DNA from: a bacterium
GTDB lineage: Bacteria; Patescibacteriota; Patescibacteriia; Patescibacteriales; UBA12465
Direction of reading: 5' to 3'
Length of the DNA: 34,629 bases
Assembly (NCBI GenBank): GCA_021806615.1
Contig: JAJZRB010000008.1
Location: 1 to 34,629, forward strand
Of the stretch, positions 34,198-34,629 are shown piece by piece; the stretch's first letter is position 1, and each line of letters opens with the position of its first letter. The translations under genes were made by a program, and so were the position numbers. The notes under the pieces are model-generated. The model was not told where the DNA came from. It was given only the letters and a program-made list of their open reading frames with translations, and did no database searches.

Positions 34198-34629
34198 ATG
34201 ATTTATCGGATTATCCAAAAAAGAAAAATATTCCTGACTCTCTCCAGCTTAGCGGCGCTCGCGGCTATCTTGGCCCTGATGGTTTGGGGCTTGCATTTCG
34301 GAATTGATTTTACGGGCGGCAGTTTTCTGGAAGTGCAGTTTACTAATTATCAGCCGAGCATAACTGAGATCCAGAACGGATTGAAAGACGCTAATTTGCA
34401 CAATCTGATCGTACAGCCGACTAATAATTCCGTTATTTTACGCTTCCAAGATAATACTGAAGAAGCGCATCAGATCGCCCTTCAGAAATTACAGGCGATA
34501 ATCAAAGATAAGAAAGACGCCTCTCTAAAGGAGCTGCAATTTGACGCCGTCGGACCGTCCATCGGCCAAGAGTTGAAAAGCAAATCTTTCAATGCGACCG
34601 CTATCGTTTTTATCATGATCATCCTGTAT
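34198..34629 (+). CDS. secF: Protein translocase subunit SecF (3' truncated by window edge; absent from the ORF track)
   Basis: Manual translation from ATG 34198: MIYRIIQKRKIFLTLSSLAALAAILALMVWGLHFGIDFTGGSFLEVQFTNYQPSITEIQNGLKDANLHN...LQFDAVGPSIGQELKSKSFNATAIVFIMIIL, open to the window end. Confidence 0.94.
   Translation, partial: MIYRIIQKRKIFLTLSSLAALAAILALMVWGLHFGIDFTGGSFLEVQFTNYQPSITEIQNGLKDANLHNLIVQPTNNSVILRFQDNTEEAHQIALQKLQAIIKDKKDASLKELQFDAVGPSIGQELKSKSFNATAIVFIMIILY

Noticed and set aside
1-34629. Alternative genetic code (UGA recoding as in SR1/Gracilibacteria)
   Set aside because: TGA serves as a sensible terminal stop for several conserved genes (for example the M16 peptidase at 5407-5409 and queA at 11256-11258), and no conserved gene needs TGA read-through.
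1-34629. tRNA, rRNA, IS element or prophage
   Set aside because: No cloverleaf-like intergenic segment, rRNA motif, transposase, terminal inverted repeats or phage gene block was seen by eye. A tRNAscan/Infernal run would be needed to exclude small ncRNAs.

Overview
The gene content (rmuC, radC, M16 peptidase, UvrD, ruvB, queA, lepB, hisS, bS21-like, Rel, clpP, secD, secF, plus T4SS-pilin-fused and TSP3-repeat surface proteins) looks like a Candidate Phyla Radiation / Patescibacteria chromosome. That lineage call is an inference from gene content and protein style. Positions 1-15035 are mostly housekeeping genes. Positions ~15132-29741 are a same-strand run of seven genes for membrane or extracellular proteins. 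It contains two giant proteins with near-duplicate VirB2/T4SS-pilin-like N-termini fused to large Ig/TIG/FN3/Cys-rich ectodomains (903 and 2050 aa). It also contains a 1073-aa Cys-rich secreted protein that shares a six-cysteine C-terminal domain with the 2050-aa protein, and four small or medium membrane proteins, two of which carry calcium-binding TSP3-type repeats. I consider this run the best candidate for an undescribed surface system. After clpP comes a secreted protein with a T9SS-like C-terminal sorting tail, which is unexpected in this lineage, then secD with an apparent two-TM insertion and a truncated secF that is missing from the ORF track. I saw no rRNA, tRNA, CRISPR array, IS element or prophage.
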